Source: Methanoprimaticola sp047501175
GTDB taxonomy: Archaea > Thermoplasmatota > Thermoplasmata > Methanomassiliicoccales > Methanomethylophilaceae
NCBI RefSeq assembly: GCF_047501175.1
Contig: NZ_JBEQWH010000003.1
Span: forward strand, 62,001 to 126,000
DNA: 64,000 nucleotides
Direction: 5' to 3'
The notes under the pieces are model-generated. The model worked only from the letters and a program-made list of their open reading frames with translations, was not told where the DNA came from and did not search any database. Positions 1 through 9,901 of this stretch are shown here, one piece after another. Positions within the stretch are counted from its first letter, which is position 1. Each line of letters starts with the position of its first letter. Both the position numbers and the translations under genes were made by a program.

Positions 1-117
1 GGCCGCTCGTCCCAACGGTGGAAGACTCCTCGTCCATGAAGCCGGATGGCGGACGGGATTTATCAAATCTTTCAGATGGGATGGGGTGTGTCCCGGACAC
101 TGTCCGGGACCTTTGGT

Positions 118-294
118 TCAGTCGCACTCGAGACACTTCAGCGTGTTGTTCACGTATGCCTTGATCTCCGCAGGGGTCTTTCCCTCGGCGACCATCCTCA
201 GGACGCTGAGCATGCCGTCGGCATATTCGGCCTCGCTGTTGTTCCTCTTCTTCATCTTCTCGACGATCTCGATCTCCTCTTCTATACTCATCAT
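118..294 (-). CDS. Small conserved-looking hypothetical protein
   Basis: A 58-residue acidic, helical protein of unknown function. It begins MMSIEEE and ends CLECD, so it carries two C-terminal cysteines but no complete metal-binding motif. The start is chosen because a TATA-like box (about 332-341, read on the minus strand) lies some 35-45 nt upstream of ATG 294, as expected for a nearly leaderless archaeal mRNA. An upstream in-frame ATG at 351 would place that box inside the gene. The stop is TGA. It faces away from the next gene and no family is recognised. Confidence 0.5.
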   Translation of the reverse strand: MMSIEEEIEIVEKMKKRNNSEAEYADGMLSVLRMVAEGKTPAEIKAYVNNTLKCLECD

Positions 295-429
295 AGTGGT
301 GGTAGTGTAACCGTTCACATTATAGTATTTTTCGGTATATTTGGATTTCAATTATGTATCAAATATCCTTCCGCCCGAACGAAGCTTCCCGATGGTCGCT
401 TTTATATGATGCCCGGATAGCATCATCCG

Positions 430-885
430 ATGACCCATTTCGACATGCTATGCGAGGTCCTCGAGCAGATGGAACCCACCTCCTTCAACGACATCCTGAA
501 CGACAAGGCCTCCAACGTGCTGGAAGGCCTCACCGACATCACACAGGACGGCGTGGATGCGATCTCCATCTTCACCGACTTCCTGATGTGCGCCGTCGCG
601 GCTGACGGGAGGCTCACGGAGGAGGAGTTCGGCCTGATCAAACCGGTCCTGGACATCCTGTACGGGGGCGATGTCGGCTTCGGGGACGCGCAGAAGATCT
701 TCCACGATGCGGGACTCCACAAGCCCGAGGACATCAAGAACGTCATGGACCTGATGGTCGACATGATCGGACAGGTCTCGCCCCAGCTCAAGGACGACAT
801 CGTCCTCCTGTGCATGATGGTCTGCGCCGTGGACGGGAAGATATCGGACGACGAGAGGGAATGGATCTCGGAACTCATCGAATGA
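430..885 (+). CDS. TerB-like (tellurite-resistance type) helical protein
   Basis: A 151-residue all-helical cytosolic protein. Two related segments carry the TerB signature: AVAADGRLTEEEF around residues 55-67 and CAVDGKISDDEREW around 132-145, that is an alanine/Asp-Gly pair followed by an acidic helix. TerB-fold proteins are thought to bind metal or act in membrane-associated stress complexes; the specific role here is unknown. A TATA box (399-408) sits 21-24 nt upstream of ATG 430 with no Shine-Dalgarno sequence, so the mRNA is probably leaderless. No other ter genes are nearby. Confidence 0.7.
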   Translation: MTHFDMLCEVLEQMEPTSFNDILNDKASNVLEGLTDITQDGVDAISIFTDFLMCAVAADGRLTEEEFGLIKPVLDILYGGDVGFGDAQKIFHDAGLHKPEDIKNVMDLMVDMIGQVSPQLKDDIVLLCMMVCAVDGKISDDEREWISELIE

Positions 886-902
886 GTCGAACGGTCGGAC
901 AT

Positions 903-926
903 GTCCCCGGACTCCGGCCCGGGGAC
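903..926 (+). terminator. Hairpin after the TerB-like gene
   Basis: A perfect 8-bp stem (GTCCCCGG / CCGGGGAC) with a short loop, beginning 17 nt after the TerB-like stop codon. It is followed by no clear T-run, so it may be an RNA 3'-end stabiliser rather than a true terminator. Confidence 0.4.
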
Positions 927-1021
927 TTCCGAGACCGCATCTTCCACGTCGGGGGCACCAGACGGAATACTCCTAAGTATCGCGATACCGCGTGATGCGG
1001 GACGGCCCCCATCAGAAGCGG

Positions 1022-1131
1022 TTTTATAGGTCCCCGCCAATCCATACCCCGGAGGGCAAGCGGTCCCGAACTCACACTCGAGAACCCGAGTCTCGACTGG
1101 GTCACCGTTCCGATCCCCTTCTCTCCCGTTC
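1022..1131 (+). other. Promoter-like box with possible short transcript
   Basis: A good TATA-like box (TTTTATAGG, 1022-1030) is followed by about 100 nt without an open frame but with a 5-bp hairpin (ACTCG 1076-1080 / CGAGT 1087-1091) and a pyrimidine-rich end at 1115-1131. It could encode a small RNA on the plus strand, or simply hold the 3' end of the minus-strand helicase gene. It does not fold as a tRNA by eye. Confidence 0.2.
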
Positions 1132-3123
1132 TCAGAATCCCTTGAACTCGCGCGTGCCCCTGCAGTTCGGATAGTCGCAGCATCCGTAGAACGTCCTTCC
1201 GCCGTACGAGACGATCCTCATCGGTCCGAAGCACTCCCCGCAGAACGGCGTGGACCTCGTTATCATGGCGCCGTTGTCCTCGATCAGCTCGGACATGAAC
1301 GGGGTCTCCGACGACAGCGCGTAGGACTCGTCGTCCATGCGGTTGACCAGGAAGACCCTCTTCCTCGCACGCGTCATCGCCACGTACAGCACCCTCCTCT
1401 CCTCCGGGTACGGGATGCCCTCGTCCCTCGTGCGGAACAGCTCGTCGATGTCCGTGGACAGGGTGGACGGGAAGCCGCCGCGGTCCCTGTCCACCAGGAT
1501 GAACACGTTGTCCGCCTCCAGGCCCTTGGACGAATGGGCCGTGAGGAACGTCAGGTCGCGCACGTCCCTCCAGTCCGCGCAGTCCTCGTCCCATCTCCTG
1601 TACGTCACGTCCACGGTCCCCGAGCCCCTGGCATCGGACTGCCCGAAGCGGAACTGCGAGCTCCCGCCGCCGAACGCGTAGATGTCGTTGCGGGTCCTCC
1701 CGATCACGAACACGGACTCCTCCGCGGGTATGTGGTCCAGACGGTTGGCGACCATCCTCGCTATCCCCCTGTCGGAATCGACCGGCAGGAGGATCACGGG
1801 AGGGGATTCCGAAGAGGACAGCCCCCTGACGTCCTTCCTCTGTTGCATGGGGTTCTTGGACACGAAGCGACTGGTCATCTCCACGACCTGCTGCGGACAG
1901 CGGTATGTGGTCTCGATCCTCCTCACGGACGGTTCCCCCCATCCCTTCCAGACACTGCCGAAGTCGTAGAACTGCCAAACGTCCCCGCCCGAGAACGAGT
2001 ATATGCTCTGCCAGTCGTCCCCCACGCAAAACAGTCCGAACCCCATCCTCTCGCGCAGCGCCCTGACCAGGTCCACCAGTATGGGGGACACGTCCTGGTA
2101 CTCGTCGATCAGCACATGGTCGTACCCCTTGCCCGGGTCCCCTCCGGCGCGGACCGACTCGGCGGACTGGATGACCATGTCGTCGTAGTCCGCCATGTCC
2201 CCGCCGATGCACTCCAGGGTGTATAGGTCCCATATCCTGTTCAGGAGGTCCAGCTTGTCGGCCACGGTCGCTCTGACGGACGACGGGTTGCAATCGTTCG
2301 CCCTGCGCAGGTCGCGGATGGAGGTGCGCGTGCACTTGCACCTGGATATGAGCGCCCCGATGGACTCGGGTATCCTGTCGTTCCATGCCATGAGCACGTT
2401 CGACGCGAGGTCGTTGACGTTGATCGGGCTGCAGTCCAGGCCCATCCTGCCGATGAGCTCGTAGCAGGACCCCGGCCTCCTCCCCGCATCGATGACGGCG
2501 GGGTCGTCGGAACGGAGCTCGAACCTGACGCCGCCGTGGTCCACGGAGATGTAAGCGGGGGACGTCCCGTCCCTGGACTGGACCGCCTTGGAGTAGCCGC
2601 ATCCGATACCGCACCTGAACAGCGCGTCGGCCACCGTCCTGAGGCCGCGCTCGCGTATGAACGTCCCGTTGAGGCTGAGGTCCGACGATCCCGCCTGCCT
2701 CATGCCGTCTATGTACGCCATCAGCGCCCTGGCGGAGGGGCGGTCCTCCTGGACCAGGTCGTACATGATGCGCTTCAGGATGCCGTTCCTCACGCTGCCG
2801 ACGCACGGCCTCCTGCCGTAGATCCTGTTCCCGAGGGCATGGATGGTCATGACATCCGCAGGGAAGTCCGGACCGAACTCGGCTTCGACCGCGCCCCTGA
2901 GGTCTGCCACGGTGTTGTTGGTCAGCGAGATCATCAGGATGCGGGACGGGTCCTCCCCCTGCTCCACCAGATGCCTGACCTTCCCGATCAGCGTGGTCGT
3001 CTTGCCGGTGCCGGCACCGGCGATCACCAGCTGCGTGGGGGAGTCGTCGGTCACCGCGGACATCTGCTGCCCGTCGAGGGCGTGCCCCCTCACGACGTAC
3101 GGCTCGACGGACCTGCCTGACAT
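1132..3123 (-). CDS. UvrD/Rep-family superfamily 1A DNA helicase with C-terminal zinc ribbon
   Basis: A 663-residue 3'-5' DNA helicase of the UvrD/PcrA/Rep class, acting on single-stranded DNA in repair or replication restart. Visible motifs in order: the Q-type motif before Walker A, Walker A AGAGTGKT (residues 35-42), the Walker B/DEXQ-type box LIDEYQD, the GDDWQSIY motif III region, the AHSSKGLE motif (V), and VLYVAMTRARKRV (VI). The last ~40 residues carry a topoisomerase-type zinc ribbon (CGEC...CCDYPNC, GTREFKGF at the end), a common helicase accessory that aids DNA binding. ATG 3123 is the first start and is preceded by an AT-rich box. It stands alone, without operon partners. Confidence 0.9.
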   Translation of the reverse strand: MSGRSVEPYVVRGHALDGQQMSAVTDDSPTQLVIAGAGTGKTTTLIGKVRHLVEQGEDPSRILMISLTNNTVADLRGAVEAEFGPDFPADVMTIHALGNRIYGRRPCVGSVRNGILKRIMYDLVQEDRPSARALMAYIDGMRQAGSSDLSLNGTFIRERGLRTVADALFRCGIGCGYSKAVQSRDGTSPAYISVDHGGVRFELRSDDPAVIDAGRRPGSCYELIGRMGLDCSPINVNDLASNVLMAWNDRIPESIGALISRCKCTRTSIRDLRRANDCNPSSVRATVADKLDLLNRIWDLYTLECIGGDMADYDDMVIQSAESVRAGGDPGKGYDHVLIDEYQDVSPILVDLVRALRERMGFGLFCVGDDWQSIYSFSGGDVWQFYDFGSVWKGWGEPSVRRIETTYRCPQQVVEMTSRFVSKNPMQQRKDVRGLSSSESPPVILLPVDSDRGIARMVANRLDHIPAEESVFVIGRTRNDIYAFGGGSSQFRFGQSDARGSGTVDVTYRRWDEDCADWRDVRDLTFLTAHSSKGLEADNVFILVDRDRGGFPSTLSTDIDELFRTRDEGIPYPEERRVLYVAMTRARKRVFLVNRMDDESYALSSETPFMSELIEDNGAMITRSTPFCGECFGPMRIVSYGGRTFYGCCDYPNCRGTREFKGF

Positions 3124-3240
3124 GAGACGGGGCTAGACGGGGGTCGGATAATGACTTTGCGCCCGATCCAGTGGTCTCGGGCGATCGTGGCCAGACATCC
3201 ATGGGAACGTTATTTCTACTATGCCCACTGATTCGTTCGC

Positions 3241-3927
3241 ATGAACGGAAAAGTTCTGATAGGCGTCGTCGCCGTCGTGGCAGTGGTGGCCGTCGTCGCG
3301 GCCGCATTCGCCCTGGGAGGCGGTGACAAAGACGACAACGTCACGATAACGGAGGGCGTCCTCTACTACCCCAACGGGGGAACGGGGGAGAAGGACCACT
3401 ACGAGCTCTCGTCGACCACTGTCATCGACGGCAGCAGATGGTTCTCGTATCCCGACAAGGTGTTCATCAACTGGAACACCAAGGCCGATGGGACCGGAAT
3501 AGTCTACCTTCCCGGGGACAGCATCGACTACGGTCACAAGACCGTGAAACTCTATGCGCAGTGGGGAGAGAAGACAGTGTACAACGTCACTTCGTTCACC
3601 AAGAGCGACCTGGGCATCGGTATGAATGTCGAGCTCAACGGGAAGACGCCCAGCATGTTGGGGATGGATCCCGTCTACAAGACTGCTGGTAACGTGATCG
3701 AGATAACCACCTCGGACTATTGTTCCGGATTCGTCTGGAGCGAGGAGGACCAGTGCTTCAAGTTCACAATGACGGACCCGGACGGAAAGAAGTACGACAT
3801 GACCCTTACCGTGAAGATGACCAATGCCACCGGTGTCATACACCAGGTGCATGAAAACACGATGCTGATCGGATTCAAGGCCACCGGGAACATGGAGATC
3901 GACATCGCAGCCCACATTGTGAGGTGA
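3241..3927 (+). CDS. Membrane-anchored InlB B-repeat protein
   Basis: A 228-residue extracytoplasmic protein. Residues 3-28 form one hydrophobic segment of Val/Ala (signal anchor), followed by an acidic linker (GGGDKDD). Residues ~38-100 match the Listeria-Bacteroides (InlB B-type) repeat: YYPNGGTGEKD ... FINWNTKADGTG ... YLPGDSI ... VKLYAQW. The remaining ~120 residues are beta-rich and unrecognised. A TATA-like element near 3211-3218 lies about 25 nt before ATG 3241, so it is leaderless. It precedes the first giant surface-protein gene on the same strand and may belong to the same cell-surface set. Confidence 0.75.
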   Translation: MNGKVLIGVVAVVAVVAVVAAAFALGGGDKDDNVTITEGVLYYPNGGTGEKDHYELSSTTVIDGSRWFSYPDKVFINWNTKADGTGIVYLPGDSIDYGHKTVKLYAQWGEKTVYNVTSFTKSDLGIGMNVELNGKTPSMLGMDPVYKTAGNVIEITTSDYCSGFVWSEEDQCFKFTMTDPDGKKYDMTLTVKMTNATGVIHQVHENTMLIGFKATGNMEIDIAAHIVR

Positions 3928-4056
3928 TTTGATTTTGAAACAGTGCCTCCTGAGGCGAGGAGGCACGTCTTCCTCTCTTTGATTCATTGGTGTGTGCCCC
4001 CGAAGGAATCATATCGGTTTTCTGCTACGTTCGTTGAATCCACTCGGGATTTGGAC

Positions 4057-4064
4057 TTATACTA
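4057..4064 (+). promoter_or_regulatory. TATA-like box for the first phase-variable surface gene
   Basis: TTATACTA, about 100 nt before the start codon at 4163, implying an 80-nt leader. The paralogous gene has TGATATAT at 18108-18115 in the same relation to its start. The leaders otherwise differ upstream of position 4132, apart from a shared short purine block (tctggagagaga, 4103-4114 and 18157-18168). Confidence 0.45.
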
Positions 4065-4131
4065 TCGTCAGAATCAGCGGGATAGACGTGAGAGGACCGC
4101 GATCTGGAGAGAGAACGGAATTCGAGCGTCG

Positions 4132-4234
4132 ACCGGAGATTCAAACCTTCGGAGGAAATCATATGAAAACGAATAAAATGGAAGTCACGGGGGGGGGGGC
4201 AGTGCAAGCTCAAACTCCTCGCGGCTGTCGCCGT
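4132..4234 (+). repeat. 5' repeat shared by two surface-protein genes, copy 1
   Basis: Positions 4132-4234 and 18188-18290 are identical over 103 bp except for one base just before the ATG. The block contains the Shine-Dalgarno sequence (GGAGGA), the start codon, the 11-G tract and most of the signal peptide. Outside it the genes diverge at once, which suggests gene conversion or selection on this leader. Confidence 0.9.
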
Positions 4235-7200
4235 TCTGGCGATCGCGTTCGCTGTGTTCGCGGCTGTACCTGCAGTCGCCGAGGACAACGATGCGGCAGC
4301 ACCTGACCTCCCTGCTGTAAGCGAGGATGTCATCACCATCAATGCTGCTGGAAAATACGTGCTCAAAGCAGATGTCACCAATTCTATCGTGGTGAGTGCA
4401 TCTGGAGCAGTCGAGATCGATCTTGCCGGATTCAAGATCACCAACACTGACAAAAATCACACCATTACCGTGAACAGCGGTGCAGTTGTCACGATTTCGG
4501 ATAGTTCTGAGAAGAAGACCGGAACCGTAGACAACATCTCTCACGCAAAGGCCGCACTTCTTGTCAACAACGGTGGAAGTGCCATTCTGAATGGCGGACT
4601 CTTCGAGAGATCCGCAGAAGCAGGAACGTACGAACCCTACCTCAACGGCGGGAACTCCTACTACACGATCTTTAACAACGGAATCCTTACAATCAATGCT
4701 GGAACATCCGTCGAGAACGATGGCGGATTCAGCTCGATGATTAACAACAAAGGAAGTTCTGATGTAGCTGCAACACTTACCATTAATGGTGGTACATTCT
4801 CTGGAGGATGTAACACAATCAAGAACGATGAATATGGGATTTTGACCATCAATGGTGGTACATTCTCGAACACCCCTCAGGCAGTAATTCTGAATTGGAA
4901 TATAGCCACAATTAACGAAGGGACATTCAACGGAACCGTAGAATGCATCTTGAACGGGACCTACACAGAAACTGGAACACCCACTGGGACTGAAGTTTTG
5001 ACCATCAATGGTGGAAACTTCACGACTGGAGCGGGTTATACTTTGGTCACGATGTTCTACAACCCCGACTACGTTGACAATGTTGGTCTTGGAAAAATCA
5101 TAGTCAAAGACACTGTGAAGGATGTTACAATTAGCATTCCTGCCAATGCGAAGGCAAACGGGTCTATCACCATCGGTGAGAACACAGTTTCTCTCACGAA
5201 TATTGTTGCTGGAACTGGAGGGATTACACTCTCCAAGGGATCTGTGATGATGACCGGAAATATAGTCTCCGGATCTGGGACTGCTGCTGAGATTGAAGCT
5301 GTCGGAACCTCCGATGTCGTCTTCAAGAACCTGACCATCACGTCCGGGACCCTGAATGTCTCCAACGTGAAGATCGAGGGAAAGGTCATCGTCAGCGAAG
5401 ATGCCACGCTCAATGCCACTTCCAATGTAGAGATCACCAGCACAGGAAGCCTCGTCGTCGGAGGAAAAGTCACCGCAACGACCAATGCCCTCACGAACAA
5501 CGGAACCATCTCCGTGACTACTACTGGCGCAGAGATCCCCCCTGCCATTCCCGGAACCGGATCCGTCGACACGTCTGCCGTCGCTTCCGAGGGAACCCTC
5601 AGCGGATCCTACGACACCACCACGACCTTCACCAAGAACCAGATCATCACCGCCACCGGCGACATCACCCTCGTCAGTGGGACGATCTTCACCTTCGAAG
5701 GACAGTTCATCATCCCCGAGGGAGTCACCGTCACCATCGAGGACGGGGCACAGCTCATCATCGCGAACGCGACCGGGAAGCTCGTCAACAATGGAACCAT
5801 CATCGTGGAATCCGATGCTTCCAACACACTCGCTGGAGGGTTCGTGATCAACGGAGGAGATGTCGAGAACAACGGATCGATTATCCTTGACTACTCCGAT
5901 GACTCAGAAGAACCTGAATTCAAGGCAGTCGCCAACATCATCAGCGGTAAACTCGTCAACAACGGAACGATCGCTGTCGGAGGGGAATCCATGATCTCCC
6001 TCAACGGTTCGTCCCTCATTAACGAAGGAACGTTCCAGATGGAGGGGGCCATAACACAGACCGGTGACAACATCAAGAACTCCGGAACCATCGTGATCGA
6101 TGGGAAGGCTCTCTCCAAGGTGGAGATTACTTCCACTTCCGTCGAGGCTGTTGTCCAGGTCGTCGCACTCGAGAATGACAGCGCAGATGCCATCCAGTTC
6201 CTTGTGTCCGACAAAGATGCACTCAGCACTGCGAAGGACTATGAGACTGATAAGTATGACAAGAATAAATCGAAGGTCATCGTCACGATCAAAGCCAACG
6301 AGATCCTTTCCGGAATCACCGTTACACTCGAAACCGAGAAGATCGATGGAGTGACCTACAAGTATCTGGCCGCATCCGGAAACGTCACCTCGTCCACCAC
6401 AACAGACGGTGCTGACGTGCCTTCCATGATCATTGCGTTCGTTGGGGACAATGTGATCTCTGGAGACCTGGTTCTGAACGAGAATGTCGGCATCGCCATC
6501 GGTGGAGGAGAGACTGACGAGCTGAGGGTCACAGGGACCATCACTGGAACCAGTGGAAGCAAGATCACATTCGTCGAATCCCAGGATGCTCTGACTGTCG
6601 AAGGGAAGGTCACTCTCGCCGAGAAGATCGCCTCCACTGGAGTCGTCAATGCGGCATCCTATGAGATCGCCGCTGTCGGAACCGCTTCCAAGCAGTTCGT
6701 CTACACCACCCTCGCGACCGCCGTCGCAGATGGTGCCACCAAGATCTCCATCCTTGGGAATGTCGACATCGAAGAGGATATCACCGTCCCCAGCGGTACC
6801 ACTGTCACACTCGATGGCTCCACAATGAATGTTGGAGATGATGCGAAGGTCAACTTCGTGTCCGGTGCCATCCTCAAGAACAACGGAACCATCGATGTGG
6901 ATGGGGTCCTTTCGATCGAGGACAAGAAATCCGGACTCAAGCCTGCAGGAACCATCACCAGCGATGTCATCATCGAGGGTGAGACCAGCAGAGTCTACAC
7001 GAACGTCGCATATGCCCTGACCATCGCCGAGTCCGGAGAGACCGTGAAGCTCAGCGGTACCGCGAACCCCGTCGTGATCGACAAGAACATGACCATTCCC
7101 GACGGAGTCACCCTCGATACCAACGGCGTTGACATCCAGATCGACAAGAACGTCACCCTGGCCGTCGATGGGGCCTTGTTCATCAACGGATCCGCAGTCA

Positions 7201-8687
7201 CACTCGTCACCGCCGCTGAAGGAACCCTTGACAAGGATGCCAAGATCGTCCTCGACGGAATCGTGAAGTCCGATCTCGAGATTCCCGCGGACCTCAAACT
7301 CTCCGGAGCATACTACAGCATAACCATCAAGACCGACAAGACGTACTACGTACAGCCCGTCGAGGCAGCCGCTCCCGGAGTGTCCACCTACGATGTCGAC
7401 GAAGGCTACAGTATGCTCATCGTCAACTACGGGGAGACCGCTCTGAAGATCGGAGACATAACCCTCACTGGAACGGATGCGGAGAACACCGTCGTTGTCG
7501 GAGTTAAGGGTGACGTCGTCGCCAAGAGCATCACCCTCGACAATGCATCCATCGGCTTTGCCGATGCATTCTCTGGAACCATCGCCAGCGGTGTCGGGTC
7601 CGTCAACGTCAATGCAGACACGGTCAAAGGATTCGGATTCACGGCCGCTACGGACGGGGATGTCGAGGTCTTCGCGATCGCCGGAGATGTCGACAATGTC
7701 ACCGACGGTTCCAAGTTCGCATTTACCGTCGAAGGAGAGGTATCCATCATATCCGCGAACGTCTACTCCATGACCGTCGATGGAAAGCTCACCGTCGCGG
7801 ACACCGAAGTTACCATCTCCACACTCACCATCAACGGAGAGGTCTTCGTCGACAACGATGCAGTGCTCTATGCACCCACCGTCGAGGTCTACGGAACCCT
7901 TTCAGTCGCCGAGCAGACCTCCACCGACGGAGTGGGAACAGCATCTGTTGACAGACTCCTCGTTGGAATCTCCAAGAAGGCAGCCCTCGGAGCATCCGCC
8001 TCCGTCACTGGAAACGTCGATGTCAATATCCTCGCGATCGTTGCTGATGGATCCTCCATCGCAGCCGATATCGTGAAGGACAAGCCCTTCACCGAGTACT
8101 ACATCGAGGACGCACTCTACGTGACCGCCTATGACTTCACTGCCAACAACAGTACGTTGATAGACCTTGTCGAGTACAAGGTCGAGAACGCAGATGCCAA
8201 CGGATGGACCGGGACAAACGGACCTATAACCGATGAGGTCATCGGAGAAGTCGACAGAGTGGACGCCAACATCGATTACGATGTCTACGGTGTCAGGATC
8301 CTCAGCGCAGAGGGAGTCATCGACATCACCATCGACGGGAACCTGTACGATCCTTACGATGGTATTGTTTTCCTCACTGCAGGGACCCACAAGGTCGAGT
8401 ACACCCTCGACAACGGATGGACCGGAACCGCCACCCTCGCGGTCAACGGAGCCGTCCCCGAGGGAATGGACTGCACCATCGACGGTACCAACTTCACCAT
8501 CTCCGGTGATTTCGATGGGACCCTCGTCCTCCAGCTCACCGGAATCGAGAAGTCCGGATTCGTCCCCGACGCACCCGACTCCGGCGACAACGGCGGAATG
8601 ACCATCACCGACTACCTGCTGATCATCCTCGTCGTCCTCATCGTCGTCATGGCCATCATCGTCGCCATGAGGCTCATGAGGAGTTGA
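4163..8687 (+). CDS. Giant beta-helix surface protein, frame OFF at an 11-G tract
   Basis: In the ON state this is a ~1507-residue cell-surface protein. The start ATG 4163 has a strong Shine-Dalgarno sequence (GGAGGA). After nine codons it enters an 11-G tract (4189-4199), and the signal peptide (QCKLKLLAAVAVLAIAF...) lies in another frame. With 11 G the product ends after 47 residues (stop 4304-4306); 10 or 13 G joins the frames. The open frame without the signal peptide starts at GTG 4254. The body is made of short beta-helix-type repeats (LTINGGTFS, LVNNGTI and variants). The last ~30 residues are a transmembrane anchor ending in a basic tail (AMRLMRS). The N-terminal third is more A+T-rich than the rest, suggesting an exchanged distal tip. 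A role in adhesion or host interaction is inferred. Confidence 0.85.
4189..4199 (+). repeat. Poly-G tract (11) in coding start, copy 1
   Basis: Eleven consecutive G between codon 9 and the hydrophobic core of the signal peptide. Upstream and downstream frames differ by one base; 10 or 13 G would restore reading. Confidence 0.95.
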
Positions 8688-8990
8688 TCGGAACCTGATG
8701 ATTGAGCGGAAGCTATCGACCAATCACCTGAAGAGAAAACACAGGGCCCGAGAGGGCCCGGACTCACAGAACACGCGACTAACCTGAAGAGCAAACGGGT
8801 CTCGGAGCGGGGCCTCCCGGACAGGAGGTCCCGGACCCATTACAATCGTCATGGTCCGAGGACAGACCTATTCACAGTACCACGCTCAATGATCATGAGA
8901 TCACTGAATCACGCTAAACCGGAACATGGTACAGATCATGTGTATTCCTCCGTGTTCCCTCCTTACGCCGGGGCTCTCCCCCCGGCGGTC
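8688..8990 (+). other. Structured 3' region of surface gene, copy 1
   Basis: About 300 nt without a gene, similar to 22723-23040. It holds three hairpins: GGGCCC-gaga-GGGCCC (8744-8759), a GGGGCCTCC/GGAGGTCCC stem within an outer GGGTC/GACCC stem (8797-8837), and GCCGGGG/CCCCGGC (8967-8986). Bases differing between the two copies keep the pairing (see findings). It is likely a conserved 3'UTR or terminator element, possibly processed into a small RNA. Between 8840 and 8940 I see nothing more. Confidence 0.65.
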
Positions 8991-9085
8991 CGTTCCTAGC
9001 AGGACATCGTCCAAATCGACACAGTATGTAATGGCCATGCCGGAGGAGAGGATTATGACGGTGGACCCCATATCCGGTGACAAGG

Positions 9086-9814
9086 ATGACATCCAAGAGA
9101 ATCAACGTCTGGTCGACCATATCAATGGTCCTGATGGTCTCAATCCTTGCCGTCCCGATACTTTCGGTATGCATCGAAAAAGATCACAGGAGCCTGATCT
9201 TCGCGGTGATAGCCGCACTGTCCGCAGCATGCCTCATCTCCATGTACATGAAGTCCAGGGCCGTGGAGGATTCCCTGGACGAGGAGACGGAAAAAGTGAG
9301 GAAGATACTGGACAGGATCCCCAAAAGAGGCGACCCGGACGGAAAGACCTCGCGTCTCGACAGGATGGTCTCCACGGAACAGCAGAAGTTCATGGTCCTT
9401 GGAGCGGGCGTCGGGATCGTCATCGCATTCGCATCCCTCGTACTCATCGAATTGATCTGGTACAAGGTGCAGATGGATGAGAAGGACATAATCGCATTCA
9501 GCTACTCCAGCATCGTGTCCGGGATGGCCTGCTCCGTCGTGACCTTCCTGAGGATGCTGATCCTGTGCGGCAACCGCCTGTTCGTCCCGACGGATAGGAG
9601 ATGGACGGATCTGGAACACGATGCCGTCGAGGCGAAGGTCCGCTCGTTCCTGCGCCTGGAGGCCGTCAACAAGGACCTGACGGTGGGTCTGGTGACCTCC
9701 CTGGTATCCATGGTCATCGGGATGGCCGCCTTCGTGGCATCTTTCATCGAACTGAGATTCCTGAACTCGCCATCGGATGGGGACATCGTCTATACCGGCG
9801 CCATGGTCCTATGA
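9086..9814 (+). CDS. Hypothetical four-helix membrane protein
   Basis: A ~242-residue integral membrane protein of unknown function. Two N-terminal transmembrane helices (about residues 10-28 and 36-53) are followed by a charged cytoplasmic segment (EDSLDEETEKVRKIL ... RLDRM), then two more helices around residues 105-125 and 135-155, and a last hydrophobic stretch near 200-222. There are no catalytic motifs. ATG 9086 is preferred over GTG 9077 because GGTGA lies at a suitable distance before it. It follows the structured 3' region of the surface gene and precedes the FUSC gene by 87 nt. Confidence 0.6.
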   Translation: MTSKRINVWSTISMVLMVSILAVPILSVCIEKDHRSLIFAVIAALSAACLISMYMKSRAVEDSLDEETEKVRKILDRIPKRGDPDGKTSRLDRMVSTEQQKFMVLGAGVGIVIAFASLVLIELIWYKVQMDEKDIIAFSYSSIVSGMACSVVTFLRMLILCGNRLFVPTDRRWTDLEHDAVEAKVRSFLRLEAVNKDLTVGLVTSLVSMVIGMAAFVASFIELRFLNSPSDGDIVYTGAMVL

Positions 9815-9901
9815 CCTCCGTACCGCGATATCCCTCCAGATCCGTCCCTGCATGGAGGCCCTGTGATACCCACATATACGTGATACCGCGATTGGCATCC
9901 C

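Noticed and set aside
875..3307. Long 810-codon minus-strand frame across the helicase gene
   Set aside because: An out-of-frame shadow of the UvrD gene in G+C-rich DNA; the translation is Arg/Pro/Gly-rich without motifs.
4254..8687. GTG 4254 or ATG 18298 as the true starts of the two giant genes
   Set aside because: Both lie inside the hydrophobic core of the signal peptide and have no Shine-Dalgarno sequence, while the ATG before the G tract has an excellent one and is conserved in both copies.
8926..9480. Plus-strand frame of 184 codons before the membrane protein
   Set aside because: It overlaps the better-supported membrane-protein gene in another frame, has Arg/Pro/Gly-rich composition typical of a shadow frame, and lacks start signals.
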